Below, piece after piece: positions 10,065-17,823 of a stretch of 64,000 nucleotides of DNA. Below the pieces are notes generated by a model. That model had not been told where the DNA came from, did not search any database, and saw only the letters and a program-made list of their open reading frames with translations. A program made the position numbers and the translations under genes. Position 1 is the first letter of the stretch. Every line of letters starts with the position of its first letter. The stretch is from Burkholderiaceae bacterium (GTDB lineage Bacteria > Pseudomonadota > Gammaproteobacteria > Burkholderiales > Burkholderiaceae_C), in assembly GCA_024235895.1 (NCBI GenBank), contig JACKLM010000003.1:372001-436000 (forward strand). Direction: 5' to 3'.

Positions 10065-11741
10065 TCACATGCCGACGTAGTTCGGCCCGCCGCCGCCCTC
10101 GGGCGTGACCCAGACGATATTCTGGGTCGGGTCCTTGATGTCGCAGGTCTTGCAGTGCACGCAGTTCTGCGCATTGATCTGCAGCCGCGGTCCGCCACCG
10201 GACCCGTCGTCGACGAACTCGTAGACGCCGGCCGGACAGTAGCGGCTCTCGGGGCCGGCGTATTTCGCCAGGTTGACCGTCACCGGCACCGACGCGTCCT
10301 TCAGCGTCAGGTGCGCGGGCTGGTTCTCCTCGTGGTTGGTGTTGCTGACGAAGACCGAGCTCAGGCGGTCGAAGCTCAGCACCCCGTCCGGCTTGGGATA
10401 GCGGATCGGCTCGCAGGCCGACGCCGGCCACAGCCGCGCGTGGTCGGGCTGCTTGCGGTGGATCGTCCAGGGCGGGCGCGTCATGCCGAGCCTGGGCAGC
10501 AGCCACTGCTCGACGCCGGTCATGACCGCGCCGACGGTATTGCCCTTCTTGAACCACTGCTTGAAATTGCGCGCGGTGTCGAGCTCGGCGTGCAGCCAGC
10601 TCTTCTCGAACGCCTCGGGGTAGGCGCCGAGCTCGTCGCCGCTGCGTCCGGCGGCCAGTGCCGGCGCGATCGCCTCGGCCGCCAGCATGCCGGTCTTGAT
10701 CGCCGCATGGCTGCCCTTGATGCGCGCGGCGTTCAGCGTGCCGGCGTCGCAGCCGACCAGGCAGCCGCCCGGGAAGACCAGCTTGGGCAGGCTCAGCAGC
10801 CCGCCTGCGGTGATCGCGCGCGCGCCGTAGCCCAGGCGCTTGCCCCCCTCGAGGTGGGCGCGGATCGCAGGGTGCGTCTTCCAGCGCTGCATCTCCTCGA
10901 ACGGGCTGATCCACGGGTTCATGTAGTCCAGTCCGGTGACGAATCCGAGCGTGACCTTGCCGCCTTCCAGGTGGTAGAGGAAACCACCGCCGTAGGTATG
11001 CTCGTCCATCGGCCAGCCGGCGGTGTGGACGACCAGCCCCGCTCGCGCCTTGTCGGCCGGCACTTCCCACAGTTCCTTGATGCCGATCGCGTAGCTCTGC
11101 GGGTCGCGCCTGCGGTCCAGGCCGAAGCGCGCGATCAGTTGCTTGCCCAGGTGGCCGCGCGCGCCCTCGGCGAAGACGGTGTACTTGCCCACCAGCTCCA
11201 TGCCGAGCTGGAAACCGTCGTGTGGCTCGCCGTCCTTGCCGATCCCCATGTTGCCGGTCGCCACGCCGCGCACCGCACCCTGGTCGTCGAACAGCAGCTC
11301 GGCCGCCGCGAAGCCGGGGAAGATCTCGACCCCGAGCGCCTCGGCCTGCCCGGCCAGCCACTTCGTGACGGCGCCCAGGCTGATGACGTAGTTGCCCTGG
11401 TTGTGGAAGCACTGCGGCACCAGCCAGCCGGGGGTGCGCGTGGCGCCGCGCGCGTCCAGGAACAGCACCTCGTCGGCGGTCACCGGCTGGTTCAGCGGCG
11501 CGCCGCGGTCCTTCCAGTCGGGCAGCAGCTCGTCCAGCGCTCGCGGGTCCATCACCGCGCCGGACAGGATGTGGGCGCCGGGCTCGGAGCCCTTTTCCAG
11601 CACGACGACGGAGGCGTCGGGGGCGAGCTGCTTGAGTCGGATCGCCGCGCTCAGCCCTGCCGGCCCCGCACCGACGACGACGACGTCGACCTCCATCGCC
11701 TCGCGTGGGCCGTGTTGCGCCAGCATTTCATCGTTCGTCAT
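10065..11741 (-). CDS. Electron transfer flavoprotein-ubiquinone oxidoreductase
   Basis: A 558-residue membrane-associated flavo-iron-sulfur protein that passes electrons from reduced ETF (fed by acyl-CoA dehydrogenases) to ubiquinone. The N-terminal FAD site is VVVGAGPAGLSAAIRLKQL; the C-terminal [4Fe-4S] region contains ESRYCPAGVYEF and NCVHCKTCDIKDP, giving the four expected cysteines; the ending GGGGPNYVGM is typical. The length matches the family. GGAGG precedes the ATG at 11741. It stands alone on its strand; no etfAB is in the window, but the acyl-CoA enzymes nearby would supply electrons to it. Confidence 0.96.
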   Translation of the reverse strand: MTNDEMLAQHGPREAMEVDVVVVGAGPAGLSAAIRLKQLAPDASVVVLEKGSEPGAHILSGAVMDPRALDELLPDWKDRGAPLNQPVTADEVLFLDARGATRTPGWLVPQCFHNQGNYVISLGAVTKWLAGQAEALGVEIFPGFAAAELLFDDQGAVRGVATGNMGIGKDGEPHDGFQLGMELVGKYTVFAEGARGHLGKQLIARFGLDRRRDPQSYAIGIKELWEVPADKARAGLVVHTAGWPMDEHTYGGGFLYHLEGGKVTLGFVTGLDYMNPWISPFEEMQRWKTHPAIRAHLEGGKRLGYGARAITAGGLLSLPKLVFPGGCLVGCDAGTLNAARIKGSHAAIKTGMLAAEAIAPALAAGRSGDELGAYPEAFEKSWLHAELDTARNFKQWFKKGNTVGAVMTGVEQWLLPRLGMTRPPWTIHRKQPDHARLWPASACEPIRYPKPDGVLSFDRLSSVFVSNTNHEENQPAHLTLKDASVPVTVNLAKYAGPESRYCPAGVYEFVDDGSGGGPRLQINAQNCVHCKTCDIKDPTQNIVWVTPEGGGGPNYVGM

Positions 11742-11841
11742 GCGCTGCCTCCAGCTTGCCAGTTGCGACCGATTCTAGGAGCGTGCGTGCTATCGTCTTT
11801 TGCTGTCGAGTGAGGCGAAGACTCCAGGAGCGAGGACGGCG

Positions 11842-12624
11842 ATGAGCTACCAGATCGATCTATCGGGCCGCGTGGCGATGGTCACCGGCGCTTCCAGCGG
11901 GCTGGGTGCGCAGTTCGCGCGCACGCTGGCGCGCGCCGGCGCCGGCGTGGTGCTGGCAGCGCGTCGCGTCGAGCGGCTGAAGACGCTGCGCGCCGAGATC
12001 GAGGCCGCCGGCGGCGATGCCCATGTCGTCGGGCTGGACGTGACCGATCCGGACAGCATCAAGGCCGCGGTCGCGCACGCCGAGACCGAGATGGGCACGA
12101 TCGACATCCTGGTCAACAACTCGGGCGTCAGCACGACGCAGAGGCTGCTCGACGTCACGCCGGAGGACTACGACTACGTGATGGGCACCAACACGCGCGG
12201 TGCCTTCTTCGTCGCGCAGGAGGTCGGCCGGCGCATGATCGCGCGCGCCCGCGGCGCCGCGCCCGGCACTTTCACCGGCGGGCGCATCGTCAACGTGGCG
12301 TCGATGGCCGCGCTGCGCCCGCTCGGGCAGATCGGCGTCTATGCGATGAGCAAGGCCGCGGTCGTCCACATGACGCGTGCGATGGCGCTGGAATGGGGGC
12401 GCTACGGCATCAACGTCAACGCGATCTGCCCCGGCTACATCGACACCGAGATCAACCACGAGCACTGGCAGACCGAGGCCGGACAGAAGCTGATCAACAT
12501 GCTGCCGCGCAAGCGCGTCGGGCAGCCCAAGGACCTCGATGCGGTGCTGATGATGCTGTGCGCCAACGAGAGCCATTTCGTCAACGGCGCGGTGATCGCG
12601 GCCGACGACGGCTTCGGGGTCTGA
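11842..12624 (+). CDS. Short-chain dehydrogenase/reductase (SDR)
   Basis: A 260-residue classical SDR, NAD(P)-dependent. Nucleotide site VTGASSGLGAQFA, structural NNSG, active-site serine in NVASMAALRP and the YxxxK pair in VYAMSKAAVV; C-terminal VNGAVIAADDGFGV is standard. The start at 11842 follows CAGGAGCGAGG; the frame is open to 11800 but that part does not resemble the family. Substrate unknown; the neighbourhood of acyl-CoA enzymes would fit a 3-hydroxyacyl or alcohol intermediate. Followed after 6 bp by yceH, so the two may be co-transcribed. Confidence 0.9.
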   Translation: MSYQIDLSGRVAMVTGASSGLGAQFARTLARAGAGVVLAARRVERLKTLRAEIEAAGGDAHVVGLDVTDPDSIKAAVAHAETEMGTIDILVNNSGVSTTQRLLDVTPEDYDYVMGTNTRGAFFVAQEVGRRMIARARGAAPGTFTGGRIVNVASMAALRPLGQIGVYAMSKAAVVHMTRAMALEWGRYGINVNAICPGYIDTEINHEHWQTEAGQKLINMLPRKRVGQPKDLDAVLMMLCANESHFVNGAVIAADDGFGV

Positions 12625-12630
12625 GCCTCG

Positions 12631-13290
12631 ATGACCGCGCTGCGGCGGCTCACGCCGCTCGAGACGCGGGTGCTGGGCGTGCTGGTCGAGAAGCAGGCCA
12701 CCGTCCCCGATACCTACCCGCTGTCGCTCAACGCGCTGGTCGCCGGCTGCAACCAGAAGACCGCGCGCCATCCGGTCATCGAGGCCAGCGACGCCGAGGT
12801 GCTGACCGCGGTCGATGCGCTGAAGTCGCTCGCGCTGGTGTTCGAGCGCAGCGGCAGCCGAGTGGCGCGCTACGAGCACAACGTCGCCCGCGTGCTGGCG
12901 CTGCCGTCGCAGTCGGTCGCGCTGCTGGCGGTGCTGATGCTGCGCGGCGCGCAGACCTCGGCCGAGCTGCGGCAGAACTGCGAGCGGCTGCATCGCTTCG
13001 CCGACATCTCGTCGGTCGAGGGCTTTCTGGACGAGCTCGCGGCGCGCGAGCCACCGCTGGTGCGGCTGCTGCCGCGCGCCCCGGGCTCGCGCGAGCCGCG
13101 CTGGGCGCATCTGCTGACCGGCGAGCCGGCCGTGCCGGCCGAGGCGGCGCCGTCTGCAGCACCCGACGGCACGGTGGCTGCGGGCGAACTCGCCGCGCTG
13201 AAGTCCGAGATCGACCGCCAGCGCGCCGAGATCGATGCGCTGCGCGCGCTGGTGCAGCGCATCGCTGCCGAGCTCGGCATGCAGGACTGA
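12631..13290 (+). CDS. yceH: YceH-family (DUF480) protein
   Basis: 219 residues of the conserved YceH/UPF0502 family, which is built from winged-helix repeats. The N-terminal block LTPLETRVLGVLVEKQATVP followed by DTYPLSLNALVAGCNQKTAR is diagnostic, and a second segment covers ALPSQSVALLAVLMLRGAQT with FADISSVEGFLDEL. The C-terminus from about residue 180 (LAALKSEIDRQRAEIDALRA) is predicted to be a short coiled coil. The biochemical role of the family is not established to my knowledge. It begins 6 bp after the SDR stop and is followed 26 bp later by a thioesterase gene. Confidence 0.9.
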   Translation: MTALRRLTPLETRVLGVLVEKQATVPDTYPLSLNALVAGCNQKTARHPVIEASDAEVLTAVDALKSLALVFERSGSRVARYEHNVARVLALPSQSVALLAVLMLRGAQTSAELRQNCERLHRFADISSVEGFLDELAAREPPLVRLLPRAPGSREPRWAHLLTGEPAVPAEAAPSAAPDGTVAAGELAALKSEIDRQRAEIDALRALVQRIAAELGMQD

Positions 13291-13316
13291 ACCCCAACCC
13301 CAGGAAACGCCAGCCG

Positions 13317-13739
13317 ATGCGATTCGAGATCCCCGCCGACAAGAAGCTCGTCCACGAGTCGATCATCCCCATCCGCTGGGGCGACATGGACGCGATGGGC
13401 CATGTCAACAACACGATCTACTTCCGCTATTTCGAGATCGTGCGGCTCGACTGGTTCTATGCGATCGGCGCCGCTGCCAGCCCGACGGCCGGCAGTGGCC
13501 CGGTGATCGTCAATGCCTTCTGCAGCTTCCTGCGCCAGCTCGAATACCCGGGCGAGGTGAGGGCGCGCATGTACGTCGCGAATCCGGGCCGGAGCAGCTT
13601 CGACACCTACGTCACGCTGGAGCGCACCGACGAGCCCGGTATCGTCTACGCCGAGGGTGGCGCGATGACGGTATGGACCGACTACGCGGCGAGGAAGTCG
13701 GCGCCGATCCCGGATGCGCTGCGGGCGCTAATCGCCTGA
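13317..13739 (+). CDS. Acyl-CoA thioesterase, 4-hydroxybenzoyl-CoA thioesterase family
   Basis: A 140-residue single hot-dog-fold protein. The active-site segment IRWGDMDAMGHVNNTIYFRY carries the aspartate and following helix of the 4HBT/YbgC-like family, which hydrolyses acyl- or aroyl-CoA thioesters. Start ATG at 13317 follows a weak CAGGAAA site. Last gene of the possible SDR-yceH-thioesterase transcript. Substrate not deducible; many such proteins act as CoA-recycling housekeepers. Stop TGA at 13737-13739 is followed by a 398-bp gap that holds a palindromic element. Confidence 0.9.
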   Translation: MRFEIPADKKLVHESIIPIRWGDMDAMGHVNNTIYFRYFEIVRLDWFYAIGAAASPTAGSGPVIVNAFCSFLRQLEYPGEVRARMYVANPGRSSFDTYVTLERTDEPGIVYAEGGAMTVWTDYAARKSAPIPDALRALIA

Positions 13740-14137
13740 TCGACGCGTCACGGCGCCTCGCACGGGTTAGCCTTCGGTTACGCGGGAACCGGTTTGGTCC
13801 TGCCTTCCGCCGGCCCGTTGCGCCCAGACTCGGGAGCCGGCGGCTCGTCCTTTCTGGCATTCGACATTCCAGCGTGCCATGGGTGGCGGGCACCCTCCAA
13901 CTCCATGTCCCCCGGGACGGGCTGTGCCCGCCCCTCCTCCTTTACTTCCGTGGGAGGGTGCCCGCCACCCATGGCCTGCCAACGGCTCGGCATTCGACGA
14001 TCGAATACCGCCGCGGCTGACCTCGGCCCGCGCGGACATGGCCGTGGAGCGGAGGCACGGCGTTGGATTTGAGCACCTGACCGAAGGCCGCCACCACGTC
14101 GCGAGCCCGAGCCCGGACGATCGATCGCAGCGCTGTC
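13740..14137. other. 398-bp gap without a gene
   Basis: No supported gene between the thioesterase stop and the GST stop. Its main content is the large inverted repeat described separately at 13876-13975, flanked by a 10-bp direct repeat GGCATTCGAC at 13856-13865 and 13989-13998. Short open frames here are translations of the palindrome and show no protein family. Confidence 0.6.
13876..13975. repeat. Palindromic element with perfect 23-bp arms
   Basis: Left arm 13876-13898 and right arm 13953-13975 are exact reverse complements (outer end GCCATGGGTGG). The 54-nt loop contains smaller dyads, including GTCCC-CC-GGGAC at 13907-13918. A transcript could fold into a multi-branched structure. Possible identities are a REP/MITE-like dispersed element or a bidirectional terminator between the convergent thioesterase and GST genes. 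Confidence 0.8.
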
Positions 14138-14809
14138 TCAGCCGATCATCCGGTACGGCCCGCCGGTCTGCAGCGCGCGGTGGTAGGCCGGCCGCGCGTG
14201 GATGCGCTGCAGCCAGTCCATCAGGCGCGGGAAGCGCTCGTCGAGGCCGGCGCCGGCGGCGGCGGCCTCCAGCGGGAAGCTCATCATGATGTCGGCGGCG
14301 CTGAACGAGCGGCCGGCGAACCACGGCCGACCCTCCATCTCGTCCTCCAGGAAGCGCAGCTGCGCGCTGATGTTGGGCTGCACGAAGCGGTCCACCACCT
14401 TGTCGGCGATGCCGCGGACGATCGGCTTGATCAGGAACGGCACTGGCGCCTTGCGGATCTGGTCGAAGACGAGCTTCATCACCAGCGGCGGCATCGCGCT
14501 GCCCTCGGCGAAGTGCAGCCAGTAGACATAGCGCCGGCGCTCGGCGCTGCCGGCCGCGGGCTTCAGCCGGCCCTCGCCCGGGCCGTCGACGAGATACTCG
14601 ACGATCGCGCCGGTCTCGGCCACCGTGATGCGGCCGTCGGTGATCACCGGCGACTTGCCCAGCGGGTGGACCTTCTTCAGCGCCGGCGGTGCCAGCATCG
14701 TCACCGGGTCGCGCGCGTAGCGAACGACCTCGTACGGCAGCCCGAGCTCCTCGAGCAGCCACAGCACGCGCTGCGAGCGCGAGTTTTCGAGGTGGTGGAC
14801 GGTGATCAT
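14138..14809 (-). CDS. Glutathione S-transferase family protein
   Basis: A 223-residue soluble GST. The N-terminal thioredoxin-like domain shows NSRSQRVLWLLEELGLPYEV and the glutathione-binding loop HPLGKSPVITDG followed by TVAETGAIVEYL; the C-terminal helical domain shows EGRPWFAGRSFSAADIMMSF. Likely role is glutathione conjugation or thiol transfer with an unknown electrophile. The ATG at 14809 overlaps the stop of the upstream PAS-LuxR regulator by 4 bases (ATGA), so the two are one operon. The frame is open well upstream of 14809, but that part is shadow of the regulator gene. Confidence 0.92.
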   Translation of the reverse strand: MITVHHLENSRSQRVLWLLEELGLPYEVVRYARDPVTMLAPPALKKVHPLGKSPVITDGRITVAETGAIVEYLVDGPGEGRLKPAAGSAERRRYVYWLHFAEGSAMPPLVMKLVFDQIRKAPVPFLIKPIVRGIADKVVDRFVQPNISAQLRFLEDEMEGRPWFAGRSFSAADIMMSFPLEAAAAGAGLDERFPRLMDWLQRIHARPAYHRALQTGGPYRMIG

Positions 14810-15396
14810 TGGGTCAGCAGCTTGGTCACGAGTTCGGCGGTGGTCGACGCCGCCATCTTGCGCATCAGGCGTGCACGATACACGTCCACCGTGCGCGGGC
14901 TGATCGAGAGCTGCCGGCCGATGCCCTTGCTCGTCAGGCCCTGCACCAGCAGGGCGGCGATCTCGCGCTCGCGCGCGGTGAACTCCTGTCGCACCGGTCG
15001 CCGCGCCGACAGGTCCTCGAACGCCCAGATGCCGGCGGCGTGCGGGCGCGCCGGGTCGAGCGCGCGGCCCGAGACATGGCACCAGAACATCTCGCCCGTG
15101 AGCCGCTTCATGACGCGCTCGTCGGCGTAGCGCCCGGCCGCATCCAGGCTGGCGGCGATGCGCCGGCCGGTGCGCTCGAACTCCGCCGGCGTCGGGTAGA
15201 GCAGCTCGAACGAGCGGCCGACGAGCTGCCCGGCGCTGGCGGCGAAGATCGCCAGCGCCTCGCGGTTGGCGTCGACCATCAGCCGCTCGCGCGACAGGAT
15301 GAGGCCGATCGGCGCCAGCTCGAACGCGGTTCGGTAGTCGAGCGGCGCCGGGCCGGCGCGGCCGGGCGGGGCAGGGAGCTCGGGCGGTGCGGGCAT
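14806..15396 (-). CDS. PAS domain / LuxR-type HTH transcriptional regulator
   Basis: 196 residues: a PAS sensor domain at roughly 20-130 (AFELAPIGLILSRERLMVDA and GRSFELLYPTPAEFERTGRR) and a C-terminal LuxR/GerE helix-turn-helix at about 140-196 (FTAREREIAALLVQGLTSKG then SISPRTVDVYRARLMRKM). There is no receiver domain, so the PAS domain probably senses a small ligand. It diverges from scoA across an 88-bp gap with a nested dyad, which makes it the obvious candidate regulator of the CoA transferase operon; this is inference from position. Translationally coupled to the GST gene. Confidence 0.92.
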   Translation of the reverse strand: MPAPPELPAPPGRAGPAPLDYRTAFELAPIGLILSRERLMVDANREALAIFAASAGQLVGRSFELLYPTPAEFERTGRRIAASLDAAGRYADERVMKRLTGEMFWCHVSGRALDPARPHAAGIWAFEDLSARRPVRQEFTAREREIAALLVQGLTSKGIGRQLSISPRTVDVYRARLMRKMAASTTAELVTKLLTQ

Positions 15397-15414
15397 GGGC
15401 GGGTGCGATTACGC

Positions 15415-15443
15415 AATCCGACGTAAAGACTACGTAACGGATT
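15415..15443. promoter_or_regulatory. Nested dyad between PAS-LuxR gene and scoA
   Basis: Outer arms AATCCG (15415-15420) and CGGATT (15438-15443) enclose inner arms ACGTA (15421-15425) and TACGT (15431-15435). The segment is AT-richer than its surroundings and is the only symmetric feature in the 88-bp divergent gap, so it is a candidate operator for the adjacent regulator. ACGTA-type half sites recur across it. Confidence 0.55.
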
Positions 15444-15484
15444 AGGTAGTACGCTCGCGCCCTTGCCCATCGGAGCTTCTACTC

Positions 15485-16195
15485 ATGAACAAGATCTACC
15501 CGAGCGCGGCGGCGGCGCTGGACGGGATCGTGCGCGACGGCCAGCTGCTCGCGGTCGGGGGCTTCGGCCTGTGCGGCATCCCGGAGGCGCTGATCGACGC
15601 GCTGCACGATAGCGGCGCGCGCGACCTGACGGTGATCAGCAACAACGCCGGCGTCGACGGCTTCGGCCTGGGCAAGCTGCTGCTGACACGGCAGATCCGC
15701 AAGATGATCAGCAGCTATGTCGGCGAGAACAAGGAGTTCGAGCGCCAGTACCTGGCCGGCGAGCTGGAGCTGGAGTTCACGCCGCAGGGCACGCTGGCTG
15801 AGCGGCTGCGCGCCGGCGGCGCCGGCATCCCGGCCTTCTTCACCCGCACCGGGGTCGGCACGCTGGTCGCCGAGGGCAAGGAGACGCGCGAGTTCGACGG
15901 CAAGACCTACGTGATGGAGCGTTCGCTGATGCCCGAGGTCTCGCTCGGCAAGGCCTGGAAGGCCGACCGGAGCGGCAACCTGATCTTCCGCCGCACCGCG
16001 CGCAACTTCAACCCGGCGGTGATCATGGCCGGGCGCATCGCGGTGGTCGAGGTCGAGGAGATCGTCGAGACGGGCAGCTTCGACCCCGATGCGGTGCACC
16101 TGCCCGGCATCTACGTGCACCGGCTGGTGCTGAACGCGACGCCGGAAAAGCGCATCGAGAAGCGCACCACGCAGCAGAACCCGAAGGGAAACTGA
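15485..16195 (+). CDS. scoA: 3-oxoacid CoA-transferase subunit A
   Basis: A 236-residue alpha subunit of a class I CoA transferase (succinyl-CoA:3-oxoacid/acetoacetate type). Visible are the CoA-binding glycine loop AVGGFGLCGIPEALIDAL, ISNNAGVDGFGLGKLL, the block GAGIPAFFTRTGVGT and C-terminal VHLPGIYVHRLVL, all standard for ScoA. It transfers CoA between succinyl-CoA and a 3-oxoacid such as acetoacetate; 3-oxoadipate cannot be excluded from sequence. The ATG follows a GGAGCTTCT stretch. It is separated from its partner scoB by two tandem copies of an 83-bp repeat, an odd interruption because these subunits usually abut. Confidence 0.94.
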   Translation: MNKIYPSAAAALDGIVRDGQLLAVGGFGLCGIPEALIDALHDSGARDLTVISNNAGVDGFGLGKLLLTRQIRKMISSYVGENKEFERQYLAGELELEFTPQGTLAERLRAGGAGIPAFFTRTGVGTLVAEGKETREFDGKTYVMERSLMPEVSLGKAWKADRSGNLIFRRTARNFNPAVIMAGRIAVVEVEEIVETGSFDPDAVHLPGIYVHRLVLNATPEKRIEKRTTQQNPKGN

Positions 16196-16358
16196 CCATG
16201 ACGCCCCCACGCTCACTTCGTTCGCTGCCCCCCGAGGGGGCGCAAGCCTCCCTCGAGGCGGCTCGGCAGGAGGCTTGACCATGCTGCCCCCACGCTCACT
16301 TCGTTCGCTGCCCCCCGAGGGGGCGCAAGCCTCCTTTGAGGCGGCTCGGCAGGAGGCT
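16193..16358 (+). repeat. Two tandem 83-bp repeats between scoA and scoB
   Basis: Unit 1 spans 16193-16275 and unit 2 spans 16276-16358; they differ at 4 of 83 positions. Each unit runs from TGACCATG through a core with CGTTCGCTG and a GCCCCC-cga-GGGGGC hairpin to GGCAGGAGGCT, which is a strong Shine-Dalgarno sequence for the next ATG. The first 46 bases of unit 1 (16198-16243) recur with one difference at 23800-23845, so the core is dispersed. Confidence 0.92.
16198..16278 (+). CDS. Repeat-encoded mini-ORF 1 (26 aa), coding status uncertain
   Basis: An ATG 2 nt after the scoA TGA opens a 26-codon frame beginning MTPPRSLRSLPPEGA and ending RQEA, stopped by TGA at 16276-16278. It is wholly made of the 83-bp repeat unit. 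An AGGAGG within its last codons serves the next mini-ORF. I know no family. It may only keep ribosomes moving from scoA to scoB, or not be a gene at all. Confidence 0.3.
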   Translation: MTPPRSLRSLPPEGAQASLEAARQEA

Positions 16359-16361
16359 TGA
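16281..16361 (+). CDS. Repeat-encoded mini-ORF 2 (26 aa), coding status uncertain
   Basis: Second copy of the same frame, MLPPRSLRSLPPEGA to RQEA, beginning 2 nt after the stop of mini-ORF 1 and ending 2 nt before the scoB ATG. The AGGAGG at its end is the apparent ribosome-binding site of scoB. It differs from copy 1 by an ACG to CTG codon change and one internal codon. Possible translational relay; no recognised function. Confidence 0.3.
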   Translation: MLPPRSLRSLPPEGAQASFEAARQEA

Positions 16362-16363
16362 CC

Positions 16364-17005
16364 ATGCCCTGGACCCACGACCAGATGGCCGCGCGCGCGG
16401 CCAAGGAATTGCAGGACGGCTTCTACGTCAACCTCGGCATCGGGCTGCCGACGCTGGTGGCCAACTACGTGCCGGCCGATATCGAGGTCTGGCTGCAAAG
16501 CGAGAACGGCATGCTCGGCATCGGCCCGTTCCCGGACGAGGGCGAGGTCGACCCCGACCTGATCAACGCCGGCAAGCAGACCGTGACGACGCTGCCCGGC
16601 AGCAGCATCTTCGGCAGCCACGACAGCTTCGCGATGATCCGCGGCGGCAAGATCAACCTGTCGATCCTCGGCGCGATGCAGGTCAGCGCCAAGGGCGACC
16701 TGGCGAACTGGATGATCCCGGGCAAGATGGTCAAGGGCATGGGCGGGGCGATGGACCTCGTCGCCGGCGTCAGGAGCGTCGTCGTGCTGATGGAGCACGT
16801 GGCGAAGAAGAAGGACGGCTCCGGGTTCGAGCTGAAGATCCTGCCGCAGTGCACGCTGCCGCTGACCGGCGTGGGCGTGGTCGACCGCATCGTCACCGAC
16901 CTCGCGGTGCTCGACGTGACGCCGCACGGGCTGAAGGTGGTCGAGATGGCCCCTGGCGTCACACGCGAGGAGCTGCAGAGCAAGACCGGCGTGCCACTGC
17001 AGTAG
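16364..17005 (+). CDS. scoB: 3-oxoacid CoA-transferase subunit B
   Basis: A 213-residue beta subunit partner of ScoA. The catalytic glutamate that forms the covalent CoA thioester is in LQSENGMLGIGP; further family blocks are VNLGIGLPTLVANY, GSSIFGSHDSFAMIRGGKIN and WMIPGKMVKGMGGAMDLV. The ATG at 16364 has AGGAGG 8 nt upstream, supplied by the second repeat unit; a TTG at 16358 is in frame but badly placed. Together with ScoA it activates a 3-oxoacid using succinyl-CoA, feeding thiolysis to acetyl-CoA. Likely controlled by the divergent PAS-LuxR regulator. Confidence 0.95.
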   Translation: MPWTHDQMAARAAKELQDGFYVNLGIGLPTLVANYVPADIEVWLQSENGMLGIGPFPDEGEVDPDLINAGKQTVTTLPGSSIFGSHDSFAMIRGGKINLSILGAMQVSAKGDLANWMIPGKMVKGMGGAMDLVAGVRSVVVLMEHVAKKKDGSGFELKILPQCTLPLTGVGVVDRIVTDLAVLDVTPHGLKVVEMAPGVTREELQSKTGVPLQ

Positions 17006-17009
17006 GCCA

Positions 17010-17040
17010 CGCCGTCGCGGGTGCAGCCACCGCGACGGCG
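17010..17040. terminator. Bidirectional hairpin between scoB and response regulator
   Basis: Perfect 11-bp stem (CGCCGTCGCGG at 17010-17020, complement at 17030-17040) with a 9-nt loop, located between convergent stop codons. There is no T-run on either side, so it is a hairpin consistent with termination rather than a textbook intrinsic terminator. Confidence 0.5.
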
Positions 17041-17088
17041 CGGACGCCGTCGGGCCCCGGGCGGTGCGGGCCAATCACGGACACCCGC

Positions 17089-17823
17089 TCAGACCAGCCC
17101 TTGCTTGGTCGCCAGCACCGCCGCCTCGGCCCGGCTGGACACGTTGAGCTTGCGGTAGATCGACTTGATGTGGTCGTTGACCGTGAACCACTTGATGCCC
17201 ATCAGGCTGGCGATCTCCTTGATCGTGAAGCCCTTGCTCAGGTAGGTCAGCACCTCGGTCTCGCGCGGCGTCAGCCGCTCGTGTTCGGGCGGCCGCTCGA
17301 GCGGCACCGGCCGGCTGCTCGTGAAGCCACCGGCGTGCGCCAGCGACGATTCGGCGGCGTGGTCGGCGTCGCCATGGCCACGGAAATGCGCCAGCAGCCG
17401 GCGCGCGATCGCCGGCGACAGCGGCGGCTGGCCGCGCACGATCTTCTGCAACTCCTCGACCAGGACTTCGAAGCGGTCCTCCTTGAGCAGGTAGCCGTCG
17501 GCGCCGCACTGCAGCGTCGGGAACAGGTGCTCGTCGTCGGAGTACAGCGTCGTGACGATCTTGGTCGCCGGGTAGTGCGCCAGCTCGGCGAGCAGCTCGA
17601 GCCCGTTGCCGTCGGGCAGTTCGAGGTCGAGCAGGATGAGGCGGAACGGCTCGGGGCCGCAGGCACCGTGGCCGGTGCCGCCGAGTTCGATCTCACGGCG
17701 CGCGGTCTCCAGGTCGCCGGCCTCGGTGATGGTCTTGTCGTCGCTGAAGCTCTCGTGCACGACCCGGGACAGGAAGCTGCGCGCCACCGGGTTGTCTTCC
17801 ACGATCAGCACCTTGACCGTCAT
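17089..17823 (-). CDS. NarL/FixJ-type response regulator, orphan
   Basis: 244 residues. Receiver domain at about 1-130 with acidic pocket VEDN, phosphoacceptor Asp66 in LILLDLELPDG, and the lysine in GYLLKEDRFE; linker about 130-180; LuxR-type HTH at the C-terminus (LTPRETEVLTYLSKGFTIKE then MGIKWFTVNDHIKSIYRKL). The start at 17823 is preceded by GGAGGACGAG; an upstream in-frame ATG at 17886 adds a non-family extension. No histidine kinase gene is within the window, so its partner is unknown. The target may be its own neighbourhood, but nothing here shows that. Confidence 0.93.
   Translation of the reverse strand: MTVKVLIVEDNPVARSFLSRVVHESFSDDKTITEAGDLETARREIELGGTGHGACGPEPFRLILLDLELPDGNGLELLAELAHYPATKIVTTLYSDDEHLFPTLQCGADGYLLKEDRFEVLVEELQKIVRGQPPLSPAIARRLLAHFRGHGDADHAAESSLAHAGGFTSSRPVPLERPPEHERLTPRETEVLTYLSKGFTIKEIASLMGIKWFTVNDHIKSIYRKLNVSSRAEAAVLATKQGLV

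Noticed and set aside
13856..13998. Complete insertion sequence
   Set aside because: Only about 140 bp, no transposase, and the 10-bp direct repeats are offset from the palindrome ends, so the boundaries are not those of a clean insertion.
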